Assembly: GCA_964404165.1 (NCBI GenBank)
Contig: CAYOIZ010000025.1
Span: 22,136-86,135, forward strand
Length of the DNA stretch: 64,000 nucleotides
Reading direction: 5' to 3'
DNA from: DASYLJ01 sp964404165
Lineage (GTDB): Bacteria; Desulfobacterota; Binatia; DP-6
How positions within the stretch are numbered: position 1 is the stretch's first letter; each line of letters begins with the position of its first letter. The notes under the pieces are model-generated. The model saw only the letters and a list, made by a program, of their open reading frames with translations. It had not been told where the DNA came from and searched no databases. Made by a program: the position numbers and the translations under genes. Shown here piece after piece: positions 46,894-55,775 of the stretch.

Positions 46894-49161
46894 ATGGGCG
46901 TGGGCCATCTCGTTGGGCTGTTCCTCCTGGTCGCCACGGTGGCGCACGCGAGCGACGTCCTCGTGCCGGGCCCCGTCCTCCTCGATCGTCCGACCGTCGT
47001 CACCCTCGGTGTGCGCCTCCTGATCGCCGGCGACGACGATCACGACGCGTCGGTCCAGCTCCGCTATCGCCCGAGCGGCGACCCCACGTGGCGCGCGGGG
47101 ATGCCGCTCTTCCGCGTCCGTCCCGAGTCGGTCACCGGGCGCGTCGTGCCGGAGCAGTTCGCGGGTAGCCTCTTCGACCTCGCGCCCGGCACCACCTACG
47201 ACGTCGAGCTGCGGGCGCTCGACGCGGACGGGCCGGTCGACGAGACCGTCGTCCTCACCGCGACGACGCGCGCGGTGCCGGGCGATCCGGCAGCGCCGAC
47301 CGTCCGTCCGGTGGCCACCGCGGCGGCGCTGCGCGCCGCGCTGGCCACCGCCCAACCCGGTGACGTCATCACCCTGGCCGACGGCACGTATGCCGGGCCC
47401 TTCGAGATCGACGCCAGCGGCACGGCGGCGAACCCCATCGTCATTCGCGGCGGCGCCACCGTCGGCGTGACGCTCGACGGTGGCGGCTGCGACTGCAACC
47501 TGCTCGAGATCCGCGGCAGCTTCGTCCACCTCGAGCGGCTGACGCTGCGGAAGGCGCGCACGGCCGTTCGCTTCAAGCCCGCCGCCATCGAAGGCAACGT
47601 CGTGCGGCGCGTGCGCATCGACGACGTCCGCAACGGCATGCTCGCCGATCCCGACCAGCGCGACTTCTACCTCTGCGACAACGTCCTGCACGGCCGCCTG
47701 CGCTGGCCGCAGACGTATGGCGACGACGGCGGGTCGCACGCCAGCGACGACGGCATCAACGTCAAGGGCGACGGCCACGTCGTCTGCCACAACGTGCTCG
47801 GTGGCTTCGGCGACGCGCTCAAGGTGGAGCAGGACGGCGCCCGCGCCGACGACGTCTACGGCAACGAGGTGCTGTCGGCGTACGACAACGCCGTCGAGCT
47901 CGACGGCAGCGAGGGCAACACGCGCGCGTTCCGGAACCGGTTCACCAACAGCTTCGTGCCGCTGAGCTTCCAGCCCGTCTTCGGCGGCCCGGCGTACGCG
48001 TTCCGGAACGTCGTCGTGAGCGTCGCCGAGGATCACCTGAAGCTCTATGCGCGCGGCACCGACACGCCGAGCGGGGTGCTCGTCCTGCACAACACGTTCG
48101 TGGCCCCGCGGCACGCCCTCGAGATGGGCAGCCCGGCGGTGAGCCACCACGTCCGCATCGAGAACAACCTGTTCGTCGCGCCGTCGGCGGCCGGGCCGAG
48201 GGTGGCGCTCTGGCTCGGCGGCATCGACGACGTGCGGCTCGACAGGAACGGCTGGTATCCCGACGGCACCTTCGACTTCGGCCCGAGCGGGTCGTGGGGA
48301 TCGCTGGCGGCGTTCGAGGCGGGATCGTCGCTCGCGACGGGTGGCCGCGTGCTGGACGGCCCGCCGTTCGCCAGCGGTCTCCTGCCGCCGGCGACGTATC
48401 GCACCGAGGTCCTCCCCGCGGACGCGACGCTCGCCATGTCGTCGAACGCCGTCGACGGGGCCACGGTGGTTCTCGGCGACGTATTCACCGGTGCGGCGCC
48501 CGATCTGGGCGCCCTCGAGCGCGGCTGTCCGCTTCCGATCTACGGGGTGCGTCCCGAGGGCATCGACGAGACCAACGCGCCGACGGGGTGTGGCGGCCCG
48601 GCCAACCCGTCGCAGCCCGCAGTCCCGATCGACGCAACCAAGCTGTCGCTGCGCGACGACAGCACCCCACCGGTGAACCCGTCGGCGCGGAAGCTGACGT
48701 TCAAGGCGACGACCACCCGCAGCCTGCTGTCGAATCGCATCCTGGTGCCGGCTGCCGGTGGGTCCGGCGACCCGACGCTCCACGGCGCGACGCTGCAGCT
48801 CTACAACGCGGCGGGCGGCAGTGAGCGCCTCACAGTGTCGGTCCCCGCGGCGGGATGGACGGCGAGCGGATCGGGGTATCGGTTCAAGGGCAGTGCCGCC
48901 GGCGTCGCGCTGACGATCACGATCCGGCGCGACAAGCTCTCGATCGCCGGCAAGGGCGCAGGTCTCGCCTACTCGCTGGCGTCGCCGCCGCAGGGGCGGG
49001 TCGCGGTGCGACTCGGCCTCGGTTCGGCACCGCCCTGGTGTGCCGAGGTGCCGGCGAAGGCGAGCGGTGTGCCGCCGTCGACCGCGAAGTTCGATCGTGT
49101 GGATCGGTTCGACGGCCGGCCGCTGACACCGGCGCCGCTCGTGTGTCCGGACATGCCGTAG
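46894..49161 (+). CDS. Secreted right-handed beta-helix protein
   Basis: 755 aa from ATG 46894, signal MGVGHLVGLFLLVATVAHA. Residues 25-130 are a fibronectin-like beta segment (LAPGTTYDVELRALDADGPV). A parallel beta-helix follows (about 140-480): PGDVITLADGTYAGPFEI, NPIVIRGG, GSFVHLERLTLRKARTAVRF, GHVVCHNVLGGFGDALKVEQDGA and NAVELDGSEGNTRAFRNRF. The C-terminal third (about 590-755) is a separate beta domain (ARKLTFKATTTRSLLSN, SIAGKGAGLAYSLA). Such proteins often bind or cleave polysaccharides; no catalytic triad was identified, so function is open. Confidence 0.82.
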   Translation: MGVGHLVGLFLLVATVAHASDVLVPGPVLLDRPTVVTLGVRLLIAGDDDHDASVQLRYRPSGDPTWRAGMPLFRVRPESVTGRVVPEQFAGSLFDLAPGTTYDVELRALDADGPVDETVVLTATTRAVPGDPAAPTVRPVATAAALRAALATAQPGDVITLADGTYAGPFEIDASGTAANPIVIRGGATVGVTLDGGGCDCNLLEIRGSFVHLERLTLRKARTAVRFKPAAIEGNVVRRVRIDDVRNGMLADPDQRDFYLCDNVLHGRLRWPQTYGDDGGSHASDDGINVKGDGHVVCHNVLGGFGDALKVEQDGARADDVYGNEVLSAYDNAVELDGSEGNTRAFRNRFTNSFVPLSFQPVFGGPAYAFRNVVVSVAEDHLKLYARGTDTPSGVLVLHNTFVAPRHALEMGSPAVSHHVRIENNLFVAPSAAGPRVALWLGGIDDVRLDRNGWYPDGTFDFGPSGSWGSLAAFEAGSSLATGGRVLDGPPFASGLLPPATYRTEVLPADATLAMSSNAVDGATVVLGDVFTGAAPDLGALERGCPLPIYGVRPEGIDETNAPTGCGGPANPSQPAVPIDATKLSLRDDSTPPVNPSARKLTFKATTTRSLLSNRILVPAAGGSGDPTLHGATLQLYNAAGGSERLTVSVPAAGWTASGSGYRFKGSAAGVALTITIRRDKLSIAGKGAGLAYSLASPPQGRVAVRLGLGSAPPWCAEVPAKASGVPPSTAKFDRVDRFDGRPLTPAPLVCPDMP

Positions 49162-49176
49162 ATCGTGGCAGGAGAC

Positions 49177-50220
49177 TCATCCGAGTCCGCGCAGGACCCG
49201 ACGCAGTGCGCGCCCTGGGCCGGGGGAGGGGTGGATGTGGCATCGTGTCCAGCACGGCTCGGCACATCCATCGCGCGCGAGCTGTCGGTACAGCGCGCGC
49301 CGCGCGGGCGCGTTCCACACCTCGTCGATGCCGGCGTGGTGGATGTTGGTGCCGAGCGGGTAGCGGCAGATGCGACACGCGCCGTCCTCGCGGATGGTGA
49401 GGGTGTTGAAGATCATCGGCAGGCAGTGGTCGACGGCGTCCTGCTGCATCGATTGCGGCGCGAAGAGGAAGCGCGGGAAGGCGCGGTGGTACGCGTCGTC
49501 GTACGCCGGATGACGTGCGAAGAGCACGCGCAGCTGTGACTCGACCCAGGCGCGGTCGTCCGCGGTGAACGCGGCGGCGCTCGACGTCGCCAGCAGTCCC
49601 GGGCTGTCGTGCAGCGGTTGCAGCTCGACGGCGTCGGCGACCGCGGCAAACCGCTCGACGAACTCGACGAGGTGCTCGGCGTTCTCCTTCATGAGGACGC
49701 CGCAGACCGAGATGCGCGGGGCACGGTGGCCGCGTGCGGCCTTGAGCGCCTCGATGCCGCCGAGGATGCGCGCGAACGACCCGCGCACGCGACGGATGCC
49801 GTCGTGCAGTGCCGCCGTGTGGCCGTCGATGCTCACCTGGACGTGGTCGACGCCCTCGCCGACGAGCCAGTCGGTGTGGTCGGCGAGCAGGTGGCCGTTG
49901 GTGTTGATCGACACGGTCTTCCCGGCCCGTTTGAGGCGCGTCGCGATCGCCGGGAGCGCCTTCACCATGAACGGCTCGCCGCCGGAGAGCGCCACGAACT
50001 GCGTGCGGGCCGTGGCGATCTTGTCGGCGACGGCCAGCAGCGCCGCGCCGTCGATGGGACGCTCGTCCCGCCACGAGTCGCAGTGGACGCACGCGTAGAA
50101 GCAGCGTTGCGTCAGCACCCACAGCACCGCGGGCGGATGCGTCGGCAGCCCGAGCAGTCCGAGCGCGTTGCGGGCGCCGTGCGCGTAGAGCGACAGCTTC
50201 GTCGTGGCCGAGAGCTTCAT
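49177..50220 (-). CDS. Radical SAM/SPASM-type protein
   Basis: 347 aa. The cluster-binding CX3CX2C is CFYACVHC at C40, C44 and C47. LSGGEPFMVKALPAI and VSINTNGHLLADH are the usual SAM-binding strands. Several C-terminal Cys (DHCLPM, GACRICRYPLG, GCAEPCWTRCHIH) form a SPASM/twitch-like auxiliary-cluster region. Members modify peptides, sugars or lipids; no substrate gene is adjacent. It is divergent from the B12-type radical SAM at 50319 with a 98-bp gap, so the two may share control. Confidence 0.88.
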   Translation of the reverse strand: MKLSATTKLSLYAHGARNALGLLGLPTHPPAVLWVLTQRCFYACVHCDSWRDERPIDGAALLAVADKIATARTQFVALSGGEPFMVKALPAIATRLKRAGKTVSINTNGHLLADHTDWLVGEGVDHVQVSIDGHTAALHDGIRRVRGSFARILGGIEALKAARGHRAPRISVCGVLMKENAEHLVEFVERFAAVADAVELQPLHDSPGLLATSSAAAFTADDRAWVESQLRVLFARHPAYDDAYHRAFPRFLFAPQSMQQDAVDHCLPMIFNTLTIREDGACRICRYPLGTNIHHAGIDEVWNAPARRALYRQLARDGCAEPCWTRCHIHPSPGPGRALRRVLRGLG

Positions 50221-50318
50221 GAGGCCGGGGCGGATCGTAGTCGAAAGGGGCGGCGTGATACCAGAAGATTTTCGGTGGACAGGCTTTCTCGCCGTGGCGT
50301 ATCGTCCGGCCCGCCATC

Positions 50319-51791
50319 ATGCGGATACTGATCGGCTACCCTCCGCTCGAGAGCCCGTGGGGACAGCCGACGCTCGGCCAGAACCGGCAGTTCCGGTGGT
50401 TCGGTACCCCGTCGTACGTCTACCCGATGGTGGTGGCGATGGCGGCGACGATGCTGTCGCGCCGCGGCCACGACGTGGTGTGGGCGGACGGCGTGGCCGA
50501 GGAGTGGACCTACGACGAGTACCGCCGCCTCGTCGCACGCGAGCAGCCCGACCTGCTGGTCATCGAGACGAAGACGCCGGTCGTGAAGCAGCACTGGCGC
50601 ATCATCGCCGACCTGAAGGTCGTCGCTCCGACCACCCGGATCGTCCTGATGGGTGACCACGTCACCGCCTATCCCGCCGAGAGCATGCAGCGGTCGTCCG
50701 TAGACTACGTCCTCACCGGGGGGGAGTACGACGAAGGGCTGCTCAGCATCGCCGCACATGCCGAAGGCCGTGGGCCGCTCGCGCGCGGCATCTGGTATCG
50801 CGACGGCGACACCGTGCGCGACACGGGTGCGTTCGTCCTCGGCAAACGCAACTACGACGACCGTCCCTTCTTCGATCGCGATCTGACGAAGTGGCACCTC
50901 TACGGCGAGCACCTCTACTATCGTCCCAGCACGTACACGATGGTCGGGCGCGACTGCTGGCGGCCGAAGTGCACCTTCTGCAGCTGGACCACGTTGTGGC
51001 CCAACTTCGGGACGCGCTCGGCCGCGTCGCTCCTCGACGAGGTCGGCATGATCCTCGAGCGCTACGACGTGCGCGAGATCTTCGACGACACCGGCACCTT
51101 CCCGATCGGCGCGTTCCTGAGGCAGTTCTGCCACGGCATGATCGAGCGTGGCTACGCACGCGACGTGTACTTCTCCTGCAACATGCGGATCGACGCGCTC
51201 CGGCTGCCCGACTACCAGCTGATGGCGAAGGCCGGGTTCCGTCTCGTGAAGCTCGGCATCGAGTCGGCCAACCAGCGCACGCTCGACCGCATCGACAAGG
51301 GGACGTCGGTCGAGGCGCTGGTGCGGGGGTGCAAGGAGGCGAAGCAGGCCGGCCTCTCGCCGCACCTGACGACGATGGTCGGCTACCCGTGGGAGACGCG
51401 CGACGAGGCCCGTCGCACCCTCGATCTGGCGCAGTCGCTCTTCACCGACGGCTGGGCCGACACCATCCAGGCCACGGTCGTCATGCCGTATCCCGGCACG
51501 CCGCTCTTCGCCGAGGCCGAGCGGGAGGGGTGGCTCAAGTACGGCCACGACTGGGAGCAGTACGACATGATGCGCCCGGCCATGCATTCCCCCATCCCGG
51601 ACGACGAGCTGATGGAGATGGCGAAGGAGCTGTACGGCTCGTTCCTGTCGCCGCGCTTCATCCTGCGGAAGATCCTCGCGGTCCGTGCCTGGGAGGACGT
51701 GCGCTACAACGCGAACGCGGCGAAGGTGGCGCTGAGCCACATGTGGGACTTCCGCCGTGGCGGCCGTAAGCTCGCCAGCCGGGCGTCCTGA
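50319..51791 (+). CDS. B12-binding-type radical SAM protein with CX4CX2C cluster motif
   Basis: 490 aa. Residues 1-150 resemble the cobalamin-binding Rossmann domain: PMVVAMAATMLSRRGHDVVWAD and RIVLMGDHVTAYPAESM, though no His of DXHXXG is seen. The radical SAM core (about 200-420) has its cluster Cys as GRDCWRPKCTFCSW: C213, C218, C221, spacing CX4CX2C rather than the standard CX3CX2C. DTGTFPIG, KLGIESANQRTLDRIDKG and VMPYPGTPLF follow the fold of the methylthiotransferase/BchE-like enzymes. Substrate unknown. Confidence 0.85.
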   Translation: MRILIGYPPLESPWGQPTLGQNRQFRWFGTPSYVYPMVVAMAATMLSRRGHDVVWADGVAEEWTYDEYRRLVAREQPDLLVIETKTPVVKQHWRIIADLKVVAPTTRIVLMGDHVTAYPAESMQRSSVDYVLTGGEYDEGLLSIAAHAEGRGPLARGIWYRDGDTVRDTGAFVLGKRNYDDRPFFDRDLTKWHLYGEHLYYRPSTYTMVGRDCWRPKCTFCSWTTLWPNFGTRSAASLLDEVGMILERYDVREIFDDTGTFPIGAFLRQFCHGMIERGYARDVYFSCNMRIDALRLPDYQLMAKAGFRLVKLGIESANQRTLDRIDKGTSVEALVRGCKEAKQAGLSPHLTTMVGYPWETRDEARRTLDLAQSLFTDGWADTIQATVVMPYPGTPLFAEAEREGWLKYGHDWEQYDMMRPAMHSPIPDDELMEMAKELYGSFLSPRFILRKILAVRAWEDVRYNANAAKVALSHMWDFRRGGRKLASRAS

Positions 51792-51803
51792 GCCGTTCGT
51801 GCT

Positions 51804-53522
51804 ATGAGGTCTCCCCGGGGGACCACGCCGCTGGCCGATCCGGATCGACGCGACTCGCTGCTGGGCATCGCCGCCCGCGACATCGAACGCCTGACGCAGG
51901 TGACAGCGACCCTCGTCCGGCACGGGTTCGGCGCGCTCGTCGGGCGGGGGGCGGAGTCGGACGGTGCCCCCGACGCGAGCAGCAGCCAGGCGATACGCTT
52001 CGCGCGGCTCCTCGCCGACCTCGGCCCGACGTTCATCAAGCTCGGCCAGGTGCTCTCCATCCGGCGCGACCTGCTGCCGGCCGACTACATCACGGCCCTC
52101 GAATCGCTGCAGGACAATGCCCCCGAGGTGCCCTTCACCGCCGTGCGCGAGGTGGTCGAGGTGGGCCTCGGCCAGTCGCTCGACGCCGTGTTCGCGAGCT
52201 TCGACGAGCGGCCGCTCGGCACCGCGTCGATCGCGCAGACCCATCGCGCCATCGCGCTGGACGGCACGCCGCTGGTGGTGAAGGTGCAGCGCCCGGGAAT
52301 CGAGCGCGTCCTGCGCGGCGATCTCGACCTGCTCTACCTCGCGGCGCGCGCGCTCGAGACCGGCATCGACGAGATGCAGCTCGCGGCGGTGTCGGAGGTG
52401 ATCGTCGAATTCGAGAAGGGCCTGCTGCGCGAGCTCGACTTCACCTCCGAGCTCGAGAACCTCGAGCTGGCGCGCCGCCTCCTCGATCCGGCACGCGACG
52501 TCGTCGTGCCGCGTCCGTATCGCGAGTACAGCTGCCGCACCGTGCTCGCCATGGAGTTCTTCCCGGGGCGCTCGCTGCGGAGCCTCGCGCCGAACAGCGA
52601 GGCGGCGAAGCACGCCGTCGAGGAGCTCGTGCAGGCGGCCGTGAAGCAGGTCTTCGTCGACGGCTTCTTCCACGGCGACCCGCATCCCGGAAACGTCCTG
52701 GTCGGCGCCGAGCGTCAGGTGTGCCTGATCGACTTCGGGCTCGCCGGCCACCTCGACCAGGCGCAGCGCGACGACCTGGTGACGCTGATCCTGGCCGTCA
52801 TCCTCGGCGACGACGCGAGCATCGCGCGGGTCCTGCTGCGGATGGGGACGTCGACGCAGCGGGTGAGCCTGGCCGACCTGCGCGCGGAGGTGGCTCGCAT
52901 CCGGACGACGTACCTCACCGCCACGTCGATCGAGGACGTCGACTCGAGCGGCTTCGCCGAGGCCTTCGGCGGCGCGGCGAACCGGTTCCGCATCAAGCTG
53001 GCGCCGGAGTACGCCATCCTCACGAAGGCCACGGCCACGCTCGAGGGCATCATCCGGACCTACCATCCCCACATCGACCTGGTGGCGATCGCGCGTCCCG
53101 TCGTCGAGCGGCTGGTGGCGGGACGCTGGGCACCGACGCGGCTCCTCGCCGACGCCATGACCGGGGCCACCGGCATGGGCAGCTTGCTGCGCGGGCTCCC
53201 GTCGCAGCTGGAGCAGCTCCTGCAGGACGTCGAGACGGGCAATCTCCAGGTGCGGGCGGTGTCGCCGGCACTCGACGAGCTGCCGATGCGGATCCATCAG
53301 CTGGCGAGCCGGCTCTCGCTGACGGGCTTCGCCGCCGCGCTGTCGATCTGCACCGCGCTGCTGGTGCCGCCGGAGCTGCGGCTCGACCTGCGCAGCGTGC
53401 TGTGCGTCCTGTGTCTCGTCCTCGCCGCGTCGGGATGGACGACGCTGCTGTGGTGGCATGTGCTCGGCCGCGGCCGTCCGGTGCGCGTGGCCGAGCTGAT
53501 GAAGCTGCTGCGGCGGAGCTGA
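51804..53522 (+). CDS. UbiB/AarF/ABC1-type atypical kinase
   Basis: 572 aa. The KxGQ motif is FIKLGQVLSIRRDLLPADY, followed by the ALESLQDNAPEVPF segment, the alanine-rich loop PLGTASIAQTHRAI, invariant lysine in VVKVQRPGI, and catalytic HGDPHPGNVLV with LIDFGLAG. The C-terminus has two hydrophobic helices (AAALSICTALLVP, LVLAASGWTTLLWW). UbiB-family proteins support quinone synthesis and membrane lipid handling, with ATPase rather than classical kinase activity. Starts 12 bp after the radical SAM gene, so co-transcription is likely. Confidence 0.95.
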   Translation: MRSPRGTTPLADPDRRDSLLGIAARDIERLTQVTATLVRHGFGALVGRGAESDGAPDASSSQAIRFARLLADLGPTFIKLGQVLSIRRDLLPADYITALESLQDNAPEVPFTAVREVVEVGLGQSLDAVFASFDERPLGTASIAQTHRAIALDGTPLVVKVQRPGIERVLRGDLDLLYLAARALETGIDEMQLAAVSEVIVEFEKGLLRELDFTSELENLELARRLLDPARDVVVPRPYREYSCRTVLAMEFFPGRSLRSLAPNSEAAKHAVEELVQAAVKQVFVDGFFHGDPHPGNVLVGAERQVCLIDFGLAGHLDQAQRDDLVTLILAVILGDDASIARVLLRMGTSTQRVSLADLRAEVARIRTTYLTATSIEDVDSSGFAEAFGGAANRFRIKLAPEYAILTKATATLEGIIRTYHPHIDLVAIARPVVERLVAGRWAPTRLLADAMTGATGMGSLLRGLPSQLEQLLQDVETGNLQVRAVSPALDELPMRIHQLASRLSLTGFAAALSICTALLVPPELRLDLRSVLCVLCLVLAASGWTTLLWWHVLGRGRPVRVAELMKLLRRS

Positions 53523-53525
53523 GCC

Positions 53526-54719
53526 CTACTGCCCGCGCGGCGTGAACGTGATCGGCAGGCGGTCCGGTCCGTTGATGCCGACCGGCGGCTTCCACGCCGC
53601 GTCCGCGCCGACCGTCGGACAGCCGATGCGGGTGGTGAGGGCGCTCAGCGCGTCCTGCAGCTCGGCGCGCGCCAGCGCGGCGCCCAGGCAGTGATGTGCG
53701 CCGTGGCCGAAGGCGATGTGCGGGTTGGTCTCGGCCTGCGCCGGATCGAGCCGGTCGGGATGCGGGTAGACGGCGGCGTCGTGGTCGGCGCTCCACAGCG
53801 ACAGGAAGACCTGCTGCCCGGCCTCGATGCGATCGTTCCCGACGGTGATCGGCTCCGTGGCGGCGCGACCGACGCCGGTGACGGCGGAGCGATAGCGCAT
53901 GACCTCCTCGATCATCGGTGCGGGCCCGACGGTGCCGTCGGCGACGGCGTCCCACAGGTCGGGTCGCTCCGACAGGACCGCGATCGTCCAGCCGAGCTGG
54001 GTCTTCGTGGTCTCGTGGCCTGCGAAGACCAGGCCGGCCAGGAAGCCGCGCACCTGGGCGTCGGTCCAGCCGTCCTCCTCGGCCGCCTTCGAGATGCGCG
54101 TGACGAGGTCGTCGCGCGGGTCGAGGCGGCGGGCGGCGGCGAGCTGTCCGGTGTAGTCGAGCAGCTGCACCAGGGCGTCGTTCACCGCGTCGATGTGCAT
54201 GGCCACCATCGGGCTGAAGCCGAGGCCGATCGTGTTGGCCCAGCCACGGAAGCGGTCGCGATCCTCCGTGGGCACGCCGATCAGCTCGCACAGGCCGAGC
54301 GACGGGAACGGATCGGCGAACTCGCTCATAAACTCGCATGCGCCGCGCGCCGCGAAGCCGTCGATCAGCTCGTGGGCTGCGGAGCGGAGATAGGGCCGCA
54401 GGCGTTCGACGCTGCGCGGGGTGAAGGTGCGCGACATGAGCGCTCGCCAGCGTTGGTGCTCGGTGCCGTCGTGGTTGAGCGGCGAGATCGCCATCCACTC
54501 GAAGAAGGGCCCCTCGGAGACCCCGAAGGCGCGCAGGAACTCGGCGAAGTTCGCACGCAGCGCGCCGCTCGAGAGCAGCGTGCGGACGGCCTCGTGGCTC
54601 ATGACGCCGACGCCCCCGCCGGCGTCGAGGTCGACCAGGCCCCCCGCCTCGCGCGCCTTCTTCAGCGCGGCAAAGGGGTCGGTCAGGACGTCGGCGATAT
54701 CGAGTCGTGCGCGCGTCAT
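53526..54719 (-). CDS. Cytochrome P450
   Basis: 397 aa from ATG 54719 (a start at 54749 is possible but adds no homology). The I-helix oxygen motif is FAGHETTKTQ, the K-helix ExxR reads EEVMRY, and the haem-binding loop FGHGAHHCLGAALAR contains the axial Cys. LDPAQAETNPHIAFG precedes it. Length and sequence fit a soluble bacterial class I P450 needing ferredoxin and reductase partners; none are beside it. Substrate unknown, hydroxylation of a lipid or terpenoid is plausible. Confidence 0.95.
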   Translation of the reverse strand: MTRARLDIADVLTDPFAALKKAREAGGLVDLDAGGGVGVMSHEAVRTLLSSGALRANFAEFLRAFGVSEGPFFEWMAISPLNHDGTEHQRWRALMSRTFTPRSVERLRPYLRSAAHELIDGFAARGACEFMSEFADPFPSLGLCELIGVPTEDRDRFRGWANTIGLGFSPMVAMHIDAVNDALVQLLDYTGQLAAARRLDPRDDLVTRISKAAEEDGWTDAQVRGFLAGLVFAGHETTKTQLGWTIAVLSERPDLWDAVADGTVGPAPMIEEVMRYRSAVTGVGRAATEPITVGNDRIEAGQQVFLSLWSADHDAAVYPHPDRLDPAQAETNPHIAFGHGAHHCLGAALARAELQDALSALTTRIGCPTVGADAAWKPPVGINGPDRLPITFTPRGQ

Positions 54720-54774
54720 CGGAAGCCCTCCCGACGGCGGGTATGACACGGCCCGGAGGGCGTCGGAAGGGCCG

Positions 54775-55230
54775 TCAGGAGACCGAGGGGGACGGCTCCT
54801 CGCGGTCGTTCTCGGTGGGCTCCACGGGCGCCGGGGCGGGCGTGACGGCGGCGATGGCGCCGCTGACGGCCTCGCGGACGGTATCGACGACCCGGGTCAG
54901 GACGGTGCGCACGGCCGGCTTTCGGGCGGCACGCTTCACCGTCTTCTTGGCCGGTGCCTTCTTCGCCACGGCCTTCCTCGCGGCCGGCTTCTTCGTGGCG
55001 ACGACCTTCTTGCCGACGGCCCTCTTCTTCGCGGCAGGCTTCCGGACGACGGCCTTCTTCTTCGCGGCGGGCGTGCGCTTCGCGACCGCCTTCTTCCTGG
55101 GCGCGGCCTTCTTCCTGGGCGCGGCCTTCTTCCTCGGCGCGGCCTTCTTCCTCGGCGCGGCCTTCTTCTTCGGCGCGGCCTTCGTGGCCGCTGTGCGGCG
55201 GGCGGGTTTCGTGACCTTGCGCTTCGGCAT
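54775..55230 (-). CDS. Histone H1-like Lys/Ala/Pro-rich DNA-binding protein
   Basis: 151 aa. Residues 8-95 are Lys/Ala/Pro/Arg repeats, including four to five copies of a KKAAPR hexamer, then KKAVAKRT and similar blocks, resembling AlgP/eukaryotic H1 C-terminal tails and bacterial Hc1. Residues 100-130 (VRTVLTRVVDTVREAVSGAIAAV) form an amphipathic helix and the acidic tail ENDREEPSPSVS closes it. It likely binds DNA non-specifically. The 18-bp DNA repeat that encodes the hexamers is described separately. Confidence 0.8.
   Translation of the reverse strand: MPKRKVTKPARRTAATKAAPKKKAAPRKKAAPRKKAAPRKKAAPRKKAVAKRTPAAKKKAVVRKPAAKKRAVGKKVVATKKPAARKAVAKKAPAKKTVKRAARKPAVRTVLTRVVDTVREAVSGAIAAVTPAPAPVEPTENDREEPSPSVS
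55090..55188. repeat. 18-bp tandem repeat inside the histone-like gene
   Basis: Units of GGCGCGGCCTTCTTCCTG (plus strand) repeat about five times with single-base changes (CTG/CTC/TTC at the end). They encode the KKAAPR hexamers on the minus strand. Repeat-number variation by slippage is likely between strains. Confidence 0.85.
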
Positions 55231-55343
55231 GTCGTCTCCCCATCGCCCGCGGCCGGTGACTCGGCGCCCGGGGCTGTCGTCCCAACTACCCGTCTAGACG
55301 AAGCGACGGCGGTCGTCGAGCGAAACGACGCGTGACGCGTCGA

Positions 55344-55775
55344 TTACGGGGCGTGCGGCGCCGATCGGACGCTCGCGGGGATCTGCGCGAGCAGTCGCTT
55401 GCGCACCGGTTCGGGGTCTGTGAGCGGCGTCACGCGGAGCGCGGCGACCTCGGCGGCGGTGAACGGCACGAACCCGGGCGGCACCGCCGCGGCGTCGAAC
55501 CGCGTCAGCATCCAGTTCACCACCGCGGCGAGCTGGGCGTCGTCGAGCGGGGCCTGCGCGACGCCCGGCACCTGCACCAGATACTCGCGACCGCCCGGAA
55601 CGTGCAGGAAGCCGGCGACGCTGTCGCGCAGCGCCGGCACGCTGCCGGGCGTCCCGCTGCCGTCGCGCCGGTGGCAGCCCTGGCACTCGAGGACGAAGTC
55701 CAGCTCGGGCCCGCTCGCCGCGGACGCCACCTGGACGGCCAGCAGGACGCCGAGCAGCGCGCCGCGCGCGGTCAC
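55344..55775 (-). CDS. Small c-type cytochrome, last gene of amine-dehydrogenase operon
   Basis: 143 aa from GTG 55775, which overlaps the mauA stop by 4 bp (55772-55775). Signal VTARGALLGVLLAVQVASA. One haem site, CQGCH (C31, C34, H35), followed by RRDGSGTPGSVPALRDSVAGF. There is no obvious distal Met or His beyond one haem. It takes the position of amicyanin (mauC) in classical mau operons and would be the electron acceptor of the amine dehydrogenase. It is not a MauG (which is about 380 aa with two haems). Confidence 0.83.
   Translation of the reverse strand: MTARGALLGVLLAVQVASAASGPELDFVLECQGCHRRDGSGTPGSVPALRDSVAGFLHVPGGREYLVQVPGVAQAPLDDAQLAAVVNWMLTRFDAAAVPPGFVPFTAAEVAALRVTPLTDPEPVRKRLLAQIPASVRSAPHAP

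Noticed and set aside
50217..53459. 1080-codon minus-strand frame opposite radical SAM and UbiB genes
   Set aside because: Antisense to two genes with intact motifs; no recognisable domain in the frame.
55090..55188. Tandem repeats considered as a CRISPR array
   Set aside because: Units are 18 bp, adjacent without spacers and encode Lys-rich hexamers within a gene.
55344..55775. The mau-linked cytochrome as MauG
   Set aside because: It has a single CxxCH and 143 residues, whereas MauG has two haems and about 380 residues.
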